Shown: positions 9,936 to 24,100 of the stretch, one piece after another
Position numbering within the stretch: the first letter of the stretch is position 1
Layout of the letters: the number at the start of each line of letters is the position of its first letter
From: Tribonema minus
Lineage: Eukaryota; Sar; Xanthophyceae; Tribonematales; Tribonemataceae
Direction: 5' to 3'
Assembly: GCA_017506865.1 (NCBI GenBank)
Contig: JAFCMP010000001.1
Span: 868,001-932,000, forward strand
DNA length: 64,000 nucleotides
Notes under the pieces: model-generated
Seen by the model: only the letters and a program-made list of their open reading frames with translations
The model's database searches: none
Told to the model about the DNA's origin: nothing
Program-made: the position numbers and the translations under genes

Positions 9936-12900
9936 TTACAGATGCATGATCATGTTGTGCTGCCGCCGCAGCAGCTCGGCGAGCTCCGCGCGCGCGCCGG
10001 CGACGCGCCGCAGCAGCGCTGCCTCAACGCTCAGCAGCACCGCCTCGCTGCTGTCGCCGCCGCCGTCGTTCAGCAGCGCGTCGAAGACGCCGTCCCACAC
10101 CTCAGCGCGCCAGTAGCGGCGGCAGCGGCGCGTAGGGCGCCAGCGCACGCTATCCGCCGCCGCTGCTGCGCCGCCGCCGCCTCGTCGAGCGCCGCTGCCG
10201 CTGCCGCCGCCGCCGCCAGTGCCGCCGCCGCTGCTGCCGCGCGGAGCGCCGACGTGCGCCTGCGCGCTCAGCGGCTCGCCGAACAGCAGGAAGTGCAGCG
10301 TCGACGCGAGCGCGCACAGGTCGAGCTGGTAGCGCCACGGCGCGCGCGCCGCGAGCTCGGGGCAGCCGAAGCCGCTCGCCGCGTTCCCCGCGCCGCACGC
10401 AAAGCGCTGCGCGGGTGCGTAGTTGCGCAGGTCGATGGCGCGGCCAAAGTCGATGAGCGTCGCGGCGTGCGCCTCCGGCGGCAGCGGCGCGGCAGCAGCG
10501 GCGCCGCTGCCGCCGCCGTCGCGCATCGTCAGCAGCCAGTTGTCGGGCTGGATGTCAAGCGCCAGCGCAGGTAAAGCAGGGCAAGCGCGGTAGATTTTAC
10601 AGTAGTTAGGTTAGGGGCTGGGCACTGCCTCAGGGTTGGAGCTCATCAGTGTGCGGCACTGCAGACAGCCGGGCAGCAGTACAAGCGCAGCGCCAGCAGC
10701 AGCAATAGCGACTTCACGGGAGCAGCACCTTGATGTCGCAGTGCAGTATGCCGGCGCCGTGCGTCGCGCGCACGAACCTCGCCATCTCCGCGCCATAGTG
10801 CGCCGCGACGAGCTCCGGGACGGTGCCGCCAGCGCGGCGGTGCTCGACCTGCGACGTCGCCAGGAGGGGGGCGGAGAACGGGTGGGGGAGCGGGGGTATG
10901 TATGCTGTTAGTAATAGTGGTGGGGAGCGGCACCGGGCGTGCGACGGTCCGGGGCACGCGGCAGTGTGCACTTCCTGAGTGGTGCCTGACGTTGCGGTCT
11001 TCGCCGAGCCATGCGTATGCTGAACACGCGCTCTGACACAAGTATTGCGAAACACGCTGCAAAAGCAGCGGGGCGCTGCTGAGCATTGCTGATGCTTGGT
11101 CTGCTGCGCAAGGATGACACTTTATGTAAGAAGAGCAGGTGTTTGGCTGGGGGGGGGGGGGGGGGGGGGTGATGCAACACCATTATTGTACACTGAAAGT
11201 TAGGGAACATGTGCCACAGAAATTGTGTAGCAGTCGCATCGTCGGCAGGAGCACTGCCGCACGCCGCTGCCTCTTGCATACCTACGTATTTCCGCCGTTA
11301 ACGACCACAAACATACGCAAGTGCTGGGCGACAAGAGCCGGACGAACCAGACCATTGGAGCTTCGTCTCTGAACCCGATGTTTGGCGGGGGAGAGGGGCG
11401 CGAGGCTTCTGAGACAGGCGGTGCTGCCACACACACATACCTACATACCCTCACCCACCGCGGCCACTCACCACGAGGTCGTGCAGCGTCCCGTACTGAG
11501 GGGTGGGGGGGGCTACTAGGAAAGTGGGGGCTGCCACACTCACAAACCTACGTACCATCGCCCCTCCAACAACCGCGCAGCCACTCACCACGAGGTCGTG
11601 CAGCGTCCCGTACCGCCCCATGCGCATCGGCATCGCGCAGCCGTCCGAGTACCTGAACAGCTGCTGCGGGGTCACCAGCACCACGCCGCCCCCTGCACCC
11701 CCCTCACCCCCCTCCCCCATCTCCGGCGCGGCGCGCGCGAGCGGCGGCGCCGCCGCGAGGCGCGCCGCGAGCTGCTGCCCTATGTAGAACTCCCACGGCA
11801 GCGACGCGAGCGGCCGCTCCACCTGCGCAGGCGCGAGCGATCGTTGACGGCAACAGCGGTTTCTTGCTGGATTTGTAACTTCAGCGCACGTGTGGGTAGG
11901 GACGGGGCCAGAGGTGGCGGCGACGAGGGCGGAAGTGCTGTGTGAGCGTGAGCGTAAAGCAACTGCCTGGGATGCGGCACGCGCTCCCATGCTCGCACAG
12001 CTGCGGCGCACGAGCTGCTGCCCTGCGTAGAACTCCCACGGAAGCGACGCGAGCGGCCGCTCCACCTGCGCAGGAGGAAACCGCCGTTGCCAACTCAATT
12101 GTTTTCTTGAAACTACCGTCTCAGCACATCCTGTGGTAGGGACGAGGACGGTCAGCTTGTTGGGGACTGGCGCGCGGGTGAGCGCTGCTGCCTGGACTGC
12201 GGCAGTGTGCTCCCACGCTCGCGCAGCTGCGGCGCGCAGCGAATACACCCCGACACTATACCGTTGTAGCGACAGGTTGAGCGCTGCTGCTCTGCGCGGC
12301 ACCCCCGCTGCGGCGACAACGGCCCAGGCGCGAGCGGTTGCGTGCGTGCAAGAGAGGCCGGCTAGGGGGGTGGGGTGGGGTTAAGGCCCCCATCGCCTGT
12401 GCAGCAGCATTTATTGGAGCAGCGCCGAAGGCTAGCGTGCCAGTCGCTCGCGCCAAGTGCGGCTTTCTGCGCCTGTGCCCCTGTTGCGCCAATGCCAGCG
12501 TCTCACTGCTGCTCAAGACAAAGTCGGCACGCAAGTCGGGTGACGTGGGTGGGACTTGCATGTGGCACAGGTGCTGGCGGATTTCAGTTGTGAGCACCGG
12601 GGCACAAGAAACTGTGCGCTAACGGCGCGTGGGCGGTCGTTGGCGTGCGGCCTGCGGGGGCGGCGGCTGTTGCGCGTGTGCCATGTTATATCATGAAGCA
12701 GCGAGACACAGACGTGCGTGCACCGCCTTTGGCACAGCACATCAGACACCTCAAACTTCCGAGTACAACCGCAGACCGATCTGGAGTACTGTACAAACGC
12801 GTAAAAAGTACACACTTCACCTTGACGGCGCACGGCTGGTCGTTCGCGCGCAGCCGGCACCGGTACACCGCCGCGTACGCGCCCGTCCCGAGCATGCCCT

Positions 12901-13873
12901 CCACATGCACGGTGCGCGAGCCGAGCCGCGCCTGCGCGTGCGTGCGCCCCCCTCCCCCTCCCCCCCCCCCCGCCGCCGCCGCCGCCGCGCCCGCCGGCGG
13001 CAGCGCCGCCGCCATCTTCCGCGGCCACGCGCGCAGCGTCTCGCCCGCGGCGTCGTGCACGAGGCGACCCTCCGCTCTGCGCGCCCACGCGAGGAAGCGC
13101 GCCGACTGCGTCGTCGCCTGCGCGCGGTGCGGCTCCGCGTACGGGTGCAGGGGCGCCACCGCCGCTGCCGCTGCAGTGCGCTGCCGCTGCTGCGGCGGCG
13201 GCAGCTGCGCGGCGGCAGGTGGGGCGTGTTGCTGCGGAGCTGTTGGCAGCACCCTCGGAGCGGTGTTACGAGGCTTTGATTGCTGTGGCGGAGGCAACTG
13301 CGGCTGTGCTGCTGCACTGCTTTGCTCGTCGCAGAGGGTGCTGGCGGTCGGGGGGCGAGGCGGCAGCTGCCTCGGGCGCTTCAGCGATTTCTGTGGCTGC
13401 TGCTGGGTTTGTTCGTTGCGGCTTTGATTTTCGCTGGAGGTGCGTTTCACCCCTGACGCTCGCCTCGGTGATTTACCTGGCGATGGACGCGGCAGCACCA
13501 AGCCCAGTTCGCGCTGCACCTCCTCTAGCATGGAGAGGGGCTCGGCGCCGCAGTTCCGACCGTCCCTGAGGGCGGCCAGGGCCTGATCGGCGTGCCCCTG
13601 GGCATGTGCCGCCGCAGCCCACGCAGCCCAGAACAGGGCGCACTGCAAGCCTATGCCCTTCGCTTTCATGCGGGCGAAAGTGGCATTCGGCGTGTCGGTG
13701 CTGTCCGCGAGGGCGATCCACAGGTGCACGTAGCGCAGGTCATTGCTGTACCTCTTGTCGAACTGGAGAGTGGTGCAACACCGTTTGAGCTTGGCGAGCA
13801 GCGCCGCGGGATCGTGCTGGAGCTGTTCCAGCCGATCCATCCACACCTCGAGAGCATCTGTGTCGCTGTCCAT
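9936..13873 (-). CDS. BUB1: Spindle checkpoint kinase BUB1
   Basis: Exons on the minus strand are 13873-12821, 11822-11589, 10848-10729 and 10547-9936, all joining in phase 0, for 672 residues. Residues about 30-125 are the Mad3/BUB1 N-terminal homology region (FDKRYSNDLRYVHLWIALAD, KGIGLQCALFWAAWA), which in this family binds the kinetochore protein KNL1. A long Pro/Gln/Ala linker follows. The C-terminal kinase domain has the Gly loop GMLGTGAYAAVYRC, the lysine CAVK at the end of exon 1, the BUB1 signature LPWEFYIGQQL in exon 2, HCDIK|PDN spanning the last intron, and IDFGRAID. The DFG and HxD-K-N residues are all present, so catalysis is plausible. It acts at kinetochores in mitosis. I see no clear KEN box. 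Introns 1 and 2 carry copies of the edges of exon 2. Confidence 0.93.
11461..11500 (-). repeat. Decoy copy of BUB1 exon 2 end with intact donor
   Basis: The last codons of exon 2 (YGTLHDLV) and the donor GTGAGTGG (exon end at 11589) recur about 120 bp further into intron 2. The coding sense and splice signal are unchanged. Confidence 0.85.
12005..12075 (-). repeat. Decoy copy of BUB1 exon 2 start with intact acceptor
   Basis: The acceptor CTGCGCAG and the first 20 or so codons of exon 2 (VERPLASLPWEFY, then AGQQL instead of IGQQL) are repeated 240 bp upstream of the real exon, which starts at 11822. The copy runs into unrelated sequence (VRRSC...) and cannot replace the true exon without losing the rest of the kinase N-lobe. 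Confidence 0.85.
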
Positions 13874-15133
13874 GGCGTCACTGTCACCTAAGCTGCGACT
13901 GCACTGCCTGAGGCATCACTGCCGACAACCGCACCACCGACGTCAGTCGGCATGAACCCGCTGGCTACTCAAGGAATGGGTGCTGTACGCGCCAACAAGT
14001 GGCACACACGAGGCTGCCAGGCAGCTTTGACAAAAAAATCACAACTGTCACTTGCTCAACTTCAATGTCAACTGACACTTGAACTTCAGTAGACGTTACT
14101 AAAACCGAGTGTGTTGCAAGACGTTTGTCTCTGAATTCTCAACATGCAATGCTCTGCAATGACCTGGGTGCCATGTCTGTTGGCGCCATCCACGTCAACT
14201 TAAAGATGAACAAGCCACGTGAACATCACATCACGTCAGACATTTGCAGCATCGCAACACTCAACCTTGCCAACACACATCCTAGTGCATAGAGACATTT
14301 TCATTCAAAGAATACACCACCCTGGTGCCATGAACTTACCCCGCCTCCCCCCCCCCCTACCCCCAACGCCCTCGATAGGAAACAGGAGCCACTTGAGCTG
14401 TGTAGGCAGGGACCCCTGCCCGCAGGATCCTTTTAACATTGGCAATGGTACAGCCTACACGTGCGCGCGCGGCGGAGTGTGTTGTGCCCCCCCCTCCCCC
14501 CCCGCTTCCATTCGGGGGGGAACGATGCGACTCGGTACGACCAATGTCCAAATGGCGCCTCCAGTGCTCTGCACGCTGTAAATGCCGCAAAGGCCGCCGC
14601 CCGCCGCTATGTCCGATGTTCTGCATGTCCTCTAGCGAATGCCCCTCCCCCCGCCCCCATTAAGAGGGGGAAAGGCAGACGCTCAGCGGCGGCTCGGCGG
14701 CGGCGCAGCACCCAGTTGCCGCGCGGAGAGCACAGGCCGCACCCCGCATGCGCGGTGCGTAATGGCGAGAGAAACTGGCCCTCTGCAACCCTCCGCTCTG
14801 CCCCTGTGCTCCGAATCTTATCCTCGATCTGAACTTACATCCCCCCCCCTCCCTCCCCTTTCCCCCTGGCACCCCCCGCTCGACCGCCTCTCCCCCAAAG
14901 CCTCCAGCAGGCCTGTGGATCGAGGGCGGGAGCGAAATGGTGGTGCGAGCGGCACCAGCGACTGCCGCGCCGCTGCTGGACGCAGTGCGGCGCTGCCGCC
15001 AGCGCCCTGCCGGCAGCAGCACGCCACACCTCACGTGCGGTCACTCAGGCGCCTACTGCGCCGCCGCTGTCGCTGCCGCCGCCGCTCCTGCTGCTGCCGC
15101 CGCCCCTGCTGCTGCCATCCACCACGGCAGCGC
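13874..15133. other. Spacer upstream of BUB1 and downstream of NOT1
   Basis: This holds the BUB1 promoter side and the NOT1 3' flank. Motifs of the ACTTCAA type occur at 14058-14070 and 14076-14089 in both orientations, about 200 bp upstream of the BUB1 start. From 14340 on the DNA is C-rich with poly-C and poly-G runs. I see no gene. Confidence 0.6.
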
Positions 15134-18100
15134 TCACATGGCCTGCTGCAGCGCGCCGTCCGCGCCGCCGCCGCCGTCGTGCGCCGCGCCGCCGTCGGCG
15201 CCGCTGCCGCCGCCGCCGGGCGCGCCGCCTGGCGCCATGCACGAGCGCGCGACGCTCTCAAACACGCGCTCGAGCTCCGGCGCGCAGTGCGTGAAGCGGT
15301 GCGACCAAAAGTCGTAGCGCGGGTTCTTGATGAGCTCGATGAACGTGATGAGCAGGCCCCACGGGTGCGGGCGGTGGACGATGAGGCGCTCGAGGAGGAT
15401 GCGCGTGATCTGCTCGCGCACGTCCTCCGCGCCCGCCTCCGCGAAGAGGTACAGGAGGACGCATGAGAAGTAGTGCGTGTGGTTGTTGGGGTAGCGCAGC
15501 TGGTTGGCGACGGCGTTAAGGAAGAAGTAGCGCGCCTCCGCGTCGAGCGCCGCCGCGAGGTGCTGGAACACGTCCATCGGCGCGCTGTGCGTGATGTTCG
15601 CCGCCTTGCTCTGCATCTGCGCGATCGCCTGCGGAAGAGGAGGATTGGGGGAGGGGGACACAGCACTGGAGCGTTGGCAGCTGTTCCGCATGCGCTGCAT
15701 GGGAAGTTCGACATGGCTGGGCGACGGATGCGGCGTGCAACTCTGCGGTGAGCGCTGCTGCGAGGTGTTGGGGGACACCAACGACGCACCAGCGCCTGCA
15801 CGTTGTGCTGCATACACGCAAGACTTCTAGAAGTACTTCAGAATCCATTTGCAGCGCATCCTCTAGCACAGACAGCCACAGACACGCGCTGTCCTCACGC
15901 CGCTGCCCCACGCATCACGCGCGCACCTGCGACCCTACGTACACCACCAGCGCGCTCTCAGCGCCTGCACGTTGTGCTGCAAACTTATATGTATGCCCTT
16001 CACACAAAGTACATGCTTCAAAGTAATTCATAAAGCCACAAGGACAACATCCCGACGGCGCTGCCTGATATCAACGCAAACCGCATGTGCGCACCTGCGA
16101 CCCCACGTACACCACCAGCGCGCTCAGCGCCTGCACGTTGTGCTGCGAGCCCGTGCGCGCGGCGTCCACCGCCGGCAGCCGCAGGCGCGCCGGCAGCTCC
16201 ACCAGGAACTGCGCAGGGCCGCGCGTCTGCAGGTACTTGTCCAGGTCCGCGCTGATGCCGCTGCTCACGAGCGCCGCCGTGTAGTTGCTCAGGATGCGCG
16301 GCGGCTGGCTGATCTCGGGCAGGAGGTCGACCTGGGGGGTACGGGGGGGCGAGCAAGGGGGAGGGAGGGGGGGGGGGGGGGGGGGGGGGCAAGTGAGATT
16401 GGGGCCTGTGGGGTGCGGGCAATGCAGGTGGCTGAGATCATTGGAAGAAGGAGGGTAAGCGGGGTGAACGAACAGATGTCACGGCAGTGCTGTCATCGTG
16501 CGCAGAGTGCGATGGCGGACGTTGTCAGCGCAGCAGCAGACAGCAGACGGCAGTCAATGGAAAGTCACCCACACCAGATTGGGGCAAAACACATCCTCAC
16601 ACTTGGCTGAACATGACCGAAGGGGCAACGTGCGAGCCATCAAAAGTGCAGCATGACCGTTGTGTGAACGAGCATTGTCTGAGGAGAGGAGCGGACAGAT
16701 TCTGAGGCGTGTCGAACGCGGCACGAATGGGAAATGGATACATAGCTGACTACTATCAAAACTGCACGAGCCCGTGATGCACACAAAATAGAAGTAAGTG
16801 AACAGGTGCGTCACCTTGAGGTTGAACCTGAACGGCTCCGACTGCGTCAGCTACTGCACAAATGCGCTGGGCTGGAAAACTGCAGCCATGCACACCACTT
16901 TCATGGATTAAAGTCACGTAAAGTAACGAGGCGTGAGGCGCAGACACCGTGATGCACGCAGAGGATTTGCGGGGCCAAACTTCACCTTGAGGTTGGGCGT
17001 GAACGGGTCCGGCAGGCGCATCGACCGCGGGAACGCGCTCAGCACGAGGTTGCGCAGCTGTATGCACGACGGCGGTATCACGTCGCACAGCGAGAAGTGG
17101 TACTCGCACAGGAACTCGGGGAAGTCGTGGAGGAGGACGAGCAGGACGCGCAGCATGCCGCGGTACAGCGTGCGCACCGCGCCGCCGAGCGCCGCGCGGC
17201 GCAGGCGCGGCTCCATGAACGACAGGAGGTCGACGAGGAGGCGGTGCATGAGCATCCAGCCCTTCTGCTGGCGCGCGAGCAGCAGCGTCGGCATGAACAT
17301 GCGGTGCGAGACGAGCTCCAGCCACGCGAACGCGAACGCGGGCGCCGTCGCGGGCTGCAGCACGTGGAACGCGCTCGCGAACGCCGCGAGGACCTGCGGC
17401 GCGCAGCGGCGGCGGCAGCGGCGGCGGCGGCGGACGGGAGGGAGGAGCGCTTAGAGCAGCGCAGAGCGGTGAGGGGGTGTACCGCGGTTGGGACCAGGGT
17501 GAGGGCGATGGGCAGTGACGCATGGTGGGAGGCGAAGGATTGCGCGGCGTTCATGGAGGGTGGTGGCGACGCAGTCGACAGGAGGCGGCAGTGCACATAT
17601 GGAACCACAGGCGGCTCGAGGAATATGCTGGTGTGCCGTACTGACGTGGCTGGGGGTGGGAGAACGCTCGGCACACACCACGCACGTGAGGTGCTGCCGG
17701 CACCGCTGTGCTGTGCACATGACAGCGATGTGATCCACCGCACTGCACACACACAGCAACCGCCTCACCAGCCTGAGCGCAGACATTGCTGTTTACAGGC
17801 GTGGCGCAAGCATCCAAACGCGTAGCGGCGCCGCCCACCCAACATGCGCTCCGTGGGCGCTGCATCTACCTTACCCACACGCAAACCCTAACCCTAATAC
17901 TGAGACAGCGCAGGCGCGCACGCACCTGCAGGTTGCTGCTGTCGAGCACGCGGTCCGGCGCGTTGAAGTCCTGCAGCAGGCTCAGCAGGAGGCGGAAGTA
18001 CGGGCGCTGGTCGAACGGCGGCGCGCCGCCGCCGCCCGCCGCGGCGGCGCCCTTGCGCGCGTCGAGGTCCTGCAGCAGCACGCGCACGAGCGTGCTCAGG

Positions 18101-21100
18101 ACCTTGTTGAGCAGCGCCACGCGCGCCGTCGTCGCCGCCGCGGGGTCCCCCGTGTTGACGCTCTTCACCAGCAGCACGAGCAGCTTGCCATATGCGTCCA
18201 CGACGCTGTACGAGAGCGCGGGTCGCGCCGCCGCTGCGCCGCCGCCCTCCTCCTTCCCCTCCGCCGCTGCCGCCGCCGGCGCGGGGCGCGCGCTCTTGAG
18301 GCACGACTCCACCACGAGCTCCGTCGCGACGCGGAAGAAGCGCTCCGTGGCCTCGTCCGTCTTGAGCGCGCCGCGCGTCTGCAGGAGCTGCAGGTACGGG
18401 CCGTGCGCCTTCTCGTCGCTGGGGCGCTCCGCGCACAGGCGCACCCAGTGGTCCAGCAGGAACATCACCTGCCAGGGGGAGGGGGGGAGGGGGAGGTCAG
18501 CCTCGCAGCGGTGCGAGGGGTGTAGCGTTTCCTGGGGCTGCGCACAGAAGCGGTGAGACGCAACGACAGAAAGCAAGTACAGATGCGGGGAGCGGTGCCT
18601 GTGCGCGGCACCATGGAGCTGCGCGCCGCTGTCGCATCCGGCAGCGCCAGCAGTACCACGAGGTTCTGTGTGTGCGTACTTGGTGGGGGGGGGGGGGGGG
18701 GGGATGCTGATAGCGGCATGCGCCGAGCCATGCAGCGCGAGGTGCAAGTGCGTGTCTGTCTTGTGAACGTGCGCAAGCCAAAACGCTGGTTCCTACGTGT
18801 GCGCACCACAATGGCTGCGCTTCTCATACCAGCTCTGCAATGATCGCTTTGACAGGGGATGAGAGGGACACTCAGTAGAAATCATAAATTGTGCAAGGCG
18901 CACAAAGAAAGCCCAGCATAACATGGCTGCTACACTGTCAGCTCGACTGCGCCGGCGCTGACAGCTACCCGCTGCCGCAGCCAGGCGCAGCACACTGTGT
19001 GTCAAGTGCGCGCACGAAAGAGCAGCGACGACGCACCTGCTCGCGAGAGCCTGGCGGATCGCTGCGCGCCGCCGCCGCCGCCGCTTTGGACGCCGCAAAC
19101 GCCTTGGCGGCAGCCTCACTGCCGCCAGCGCCGCCGCCGCCGCCGAGCACCGCCGCCGCCTGCTGCTGCATGAGCAGCTGCTGCTGCTGCTGCTGCAGCG
19201 AGCCGAGCGACGGCGACGCCGCCGTCGCCGCGGCGGCGGACGGCGCGAGCGCCGGCGACGGCTGCGCCGCCACCGCGCGCAGGTCCGCAATGAGGCGGTC
19301 GTACTGCTTCTTGACGCCGGGCGCCTTGCCGTGCTGAGCGTTGCGCGAGAGCGCCTCGAGCACATGCGCGAACTCCTTGATGATGGCGGGCGGCGCCATG
19401 CCCACGGCGCCCTGCGTCGCCGCGTCGAAGACGCACTGGCGCACGAGGCTCAGGCCAAACTCGGACCACGCGACCGCGGAGAGCTCCGCCGTCGGCGCCG
19501 CCGCCGCCGCCGCCGCCGCCTCCGGCCACGCCATGGCGCGCGCAATGTACACGTCGAGCTCCGCAAGGCGCAGCATCTTGGCGCGGATGAACATGGTGAG
19601 CGCCGCCTTCTGCAGCTTGCGCTCACCCTCGCCGAGCATCGCCGCGGGCGCGCGCTGCGTGTACCAGCGCGTGATGACCTCGTCCTTGGGGAAGCGCTTG
19701 AGGTCGCGCAGGCACAGCTCCAGCACGGCCACGAGCACCTGGGGGGGGGTGGCGGGGGGGGGGGGGTTAAGAACTTTACTTTGTGATCAATGTGCATGTG
19801 TGGTTCGTGAGCTTCCCAATCCTTGCAGTAGATCATGAGCACCTTCTGTATGTATCTTCAAGTTTCAAGTAGGTTTCCACCGTGCACTTCTGCCAATGCA
19901 CACCCATCAACTTCAACTGATGTACTGATGACATCCGTTTGCAGCAGCAGCATGTGCGTTGCGTTGTTCTCCTTGCCACGCGGTTGTTGTTCAAGGAACA
20001 GGCGCCAGAACACTGCATGACGCGTTGAACTTTGACTACTTTCAAGTATTGAGCTCCAACACACTGCTCGCATCCACGTGCAATAGCGGCCAACCCGCCG
20101 CGTCATCCGTCCTCGCCATGCACGCTGTCAGGCAGGCACTGGCATACACACAATGCACACAACTTCAACTTCAACTCCAGCTCGCCACGCGCAGCAGCGG
20201 CACGTGCGCTGCACTGCCGCCCTTGCCGCGCGCCATCTCGGAGAGGTGCGCTGGGACGACGCGCTTTACTTCGGCTTCTACTGCGCGCCCTCATCTCCAC
20301 GCGCAGCAGCGGCACGTCCGCCGCGCTGTCCTCCTTGCCGCGCGCCGTGTCGAAGAGGCGCTGGAAAGAACACGCCCTGCGTGAACAGCGTCAACTTCAA
20401 TGATGCATTCAACTTTACCTTCAACTGTGCGCCCCACTCACCTCCACGCGTAGCAGCGGCACGTCCGCCGCACTGTCCTCCTTGCCGCGCGCCATGTCGA
20501 AGAGGCGCTGGAAGGAACACGCCCTGCGCAAGCAGCGTCAACTTCAATGATGCACCCAACGCCAACTTCAACTGCTCACCTCCACGCGCAGCAGCGGCAC
20601 GTCCGCCGCGCTGTCCTCCTTGCCGCGCGCCATGTCAAACAGGCGCTGAAAGACGCCCTGCGCAAACAGCGTCAGCGCCTCCTCGCGCCGCTCCGCCGGC
20701 ACGCGCTGCCCCACCACCACCACCTCGTGCAGCGCAGCGCTCAGCTCCGCGTCGCTGCCCACCATCACCAGCGAGAGCTCGCCCGTGTGCCCCGCGCCGG
20801 CCGTCTGCGCGCGCGCGGAGCGCCGGGGGTGGGGTAGGTATGGTGTGGGTGACACGTTGAGTTGTGTTGTGACAGGATGCAATGCATCGGCGGTGGTGCA
20901 AGTCGATGTGTCGTATGGGCGTTACAGATGCTCATGAGCCGGCAGCGGAAGTAGAAGGGGGGGGGGTGGTGAGCGAGGGGATGCGGCTTCATGAAGCCTG
21001 CGCAGCGCACCGCATCCTGAGGCAATTGGGTGTTGCTCGTCGACTATGACTTGAGGAATGCAAATAATTGTTTGCGTCATGGCTTACTTGAACCCATCAG

Positions 21101-24100
21101 ACTTTGCTGGCAATACGCCTAATGAAACCAACAGGCATGATGTAGATGAACTCGTGCAGGCGGCATGGAACGATCTCACTCAGCGCCGTTAGCGCAAGGC
21201 GCGGCGCACATCGCCGTCGCTGTTCGCGCCAGCGCTACGCTGCGAGGGCAGTTACGCGACAGTTACGCCAGGTGACGCACCTGCGACGTGAGGACCTGCA
21301 GCGCCACGTCCAGACGCCCCATGGCCGCCTGCCACGCCGCCAGCGCGCCCTCCACCGTCAGCTCCCCCTTCACTGCAACGCCCGCCGCAGGCGCCTGGCG
21401 CGCCGCTGCCGCCGCCGCCGCTGCTGCCGCCGCGGCCGCCGCCGCAGCCTGCGCGGGGGCCGCGCCCGCGGCCGCCGACGCCGGTGCCGCCGCGCCGCCT
21501 GCCGCGGCGCCGGCGCCGCCGCGTGCCGCCGGCGGCCGCGGCATGCGCTGGAACGCCTCGTACACGAGCAGCTGCTGCGGCTGCAGGCCGCCGGGCTTGG
21601 GGCGCAGCGGCTCCGGCAGCGCGCCGGGGTAGCGCCCGGCGGTGAGCAGCGCGGCGTCGTAGTACGGCGCGGCGCTCGCCTCGCGGTGCTTGCGGCGCGC
21701 CGACAGCGCGGCGCTGAGGCCGTCGTCGATGTCGCGCATCGCCTTCTCCGTCGCCGCCTTCTCGATGAGCATGCAGCCGAGCTCGAGGTTCTCCGCGGAG
21801 CACATCTGGACGACGAGCTCCACGGAGGGCGCGTCGAGCGCGGGCGACGCCGCCGCGAGGAGCTGGCGCATGTGGTTGCCGATCGACACACGGAGCGGCT
21901 CCTTGCACGTGACGAGCGCGAGCGAGCCCGCGAGGTTCGAGACCATGAGGTGCGCCGCCTTGCGCATCTTCACGTCGTCTCCCTGCGGCAGGCAGGGGGG
22001 AGAGAGGGGGTGTTGGCGTGTTGAGTCGCGGACGACAGTATTGTTGCAGTTATAGTGGTGATACCTGAGAGTGAAAAGACTGCGTATGTACAGACAGCAG
22101 GATATCGCAATACGTATTACAAGACGCAATGAGGCAGCGCAATACCCCTGAAACTAACGGCCTACAATTGCAAGATGGTCAAAAGGGAGGAACAGTGCAC
22201 TGGCGCGCGCTGGGGCGGTCGGGCAGATGACAGCCCGATCATGTGCTGTAGAGCGGTGGCAAGTGCGCGTGCAGGAAGAGTCATCTATGGGCTGGATGCT
22301 GGTCAGGATTCGACATTGCTGCGGGCAGACCAGATTGGTAGGGGTACAAGGGTCAAGCACAGTTGGGGTGAGGCTGAGCTGCGATGGAAAGCGCCCTGCA
22401 GCGCATGATGCCGAAGGACACCTTCTGAAGTTCAACAACTTCAAGTTAGTTGCGCTGACTCTAGTGCTGAGCATCACGGGCAGGAGCGGCAACAGCGCGC
22501 GACAAGTGGCGCCCTGCACAAGCACGCCTCGAGACTACGTATCATTCTTCTGTCACCACCGACCACCCGGCCGCCACAAACCAACTGTAACTATAACTTC
22601 AAGGCCGGATGAACTGCAGGTTTATCATAGCATGTACTTGGAAGTGCAGCATGACAAGGGAACAAACAGCAGGCGGGCAGATACTGTCACATTGTAGCGA
22701 CAGGCAGCGCACCTCCGTGGCAAAGTCCTTGAGGACGAGCTCCTTGGTCGTGATGCCCGCGATCGTCACGCTGCGCTCCACGACGGGCTGGATGATCTCG
22801 CGGATCGCGCGGTCCACCGCCACGGGCACCACGCGCTTCAGCTGCGGCTGCGCCGCGAACACCGCCAGGTTCGCGTTGATCGTCACGTACGCCGACAAGT
22901 TCGGGATCACAGTCTGCTCCGCGGCGACGCCGCCCGCCGCCGCCGCCTCGGCGCTCTGCGGCGGCAGCAGCGCGCCGCCGTCCGCCGCCGCTGCTGCTGC
23001 CGCCTTGTCCTCCTCTCCGGGCGGCGCTGTCAGCGGCGGGCCGCCGCCGCCGCCACCGGCCGCGGGGGCAGCGGAGGGGGTGAGCGCCGGCGACGCGGCG
23101 GAGGCGGCGGGCGCCGCCGCCGCCGCTGCCGCCGCCGCTGCGGCCGCCGTCGCCGCCGACTGCCGCACGTTGAAGTCGGGGTTCTTGTCCTTGACGGGCG
23201 GGCGGCGGCGCGCGAGGCGGCCGTACTTGGGCACGTCCTCGAGGCGTATGTTGAGCTTCTTGACGAGCATCTCGACCTCAAACTTGATGTTCATCTTGAG
23301 GTCCTCGAGGTCGTACATCTCGTGCAGCGCCGAGAGGAGGCCCATGAGCCACGGGTTCGGCGGCTGGAAGACGGCGGAGCGCTGCGCGCCCTCGAGGATC
23401 TTGGCGACAAACGGCGTCACTGCGATGAGGCGGCCCGTCTCGTAGCCGCGGAACAGCAGCTCCTTGAGGTCGAGCTGGCGCTGCAGCACGGGGCGGTTGC
23501 GCGCGAGCGTCGTCTGCCCGAGCCAGCTGCCGAGGTTCTTGAGCAGCGAGCGCTCCGACGTCGACGTGATTATCTTGCCGGAGCGCAGCAGCTTGCCGAC
23601 GTTGTGGAAGACGCTGCGCAGCACCGCGTCCGCGAGCCCCGGCGCGTCGAGGCAGTCGATGAACTGCAGGTACAGCGCGTGAAAGTTCGGCTGCGTCGAG
23701 ATGCGCTTCACGACGAGGTAGTTGGCCATCCACGCGTAGTACTCGGGGTGCCCCGCGATCTGCGCGCGGATCTCGGCGACCTTCGCCTCCAGGTTGCTCG
23801 GCGACACGTTGTTGATGATGAAGTGGATCCTGTCCATGATCGCGTCCGGCGGCGGCTCCGCCGTCGGCGGCTCGCGCGTCGACAGCATGATGCTGTCGAT
23901 GTCTGGCGCGTCCAAGCCTGCTGCGGGCGGCGGCGGCTGCGGCTGCACGGGCGGCGGCGGCGGCGCGCCGCCGTTGCCCGCGGCGCCGAGCGCCGCGACG
24001 AGGCTCGGGCCGCCGCCGTCCTCCTGGACGCCCATCCCCGGCACCGCGGGCGGCTTCGAAGGGCCGCTGAGCCCCAGCACGCTCTGCATCTGCTGCGCGA

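Noticed and set aside
12005..12075. Mutually exclusive alternative exon of BUB1
   Set aside because: The copy lacks a matching donor and the remaining kinase N-lobe residues, so it would not give a working protein. It fits better as an exon-edge duplication.
20163..20660. CRISPR-like direct repeats
   Set aside because: This is a eukaryotic intron. The repeats are decayed copies of the adjacent exon, and the spacers are not unique foreign sequence.
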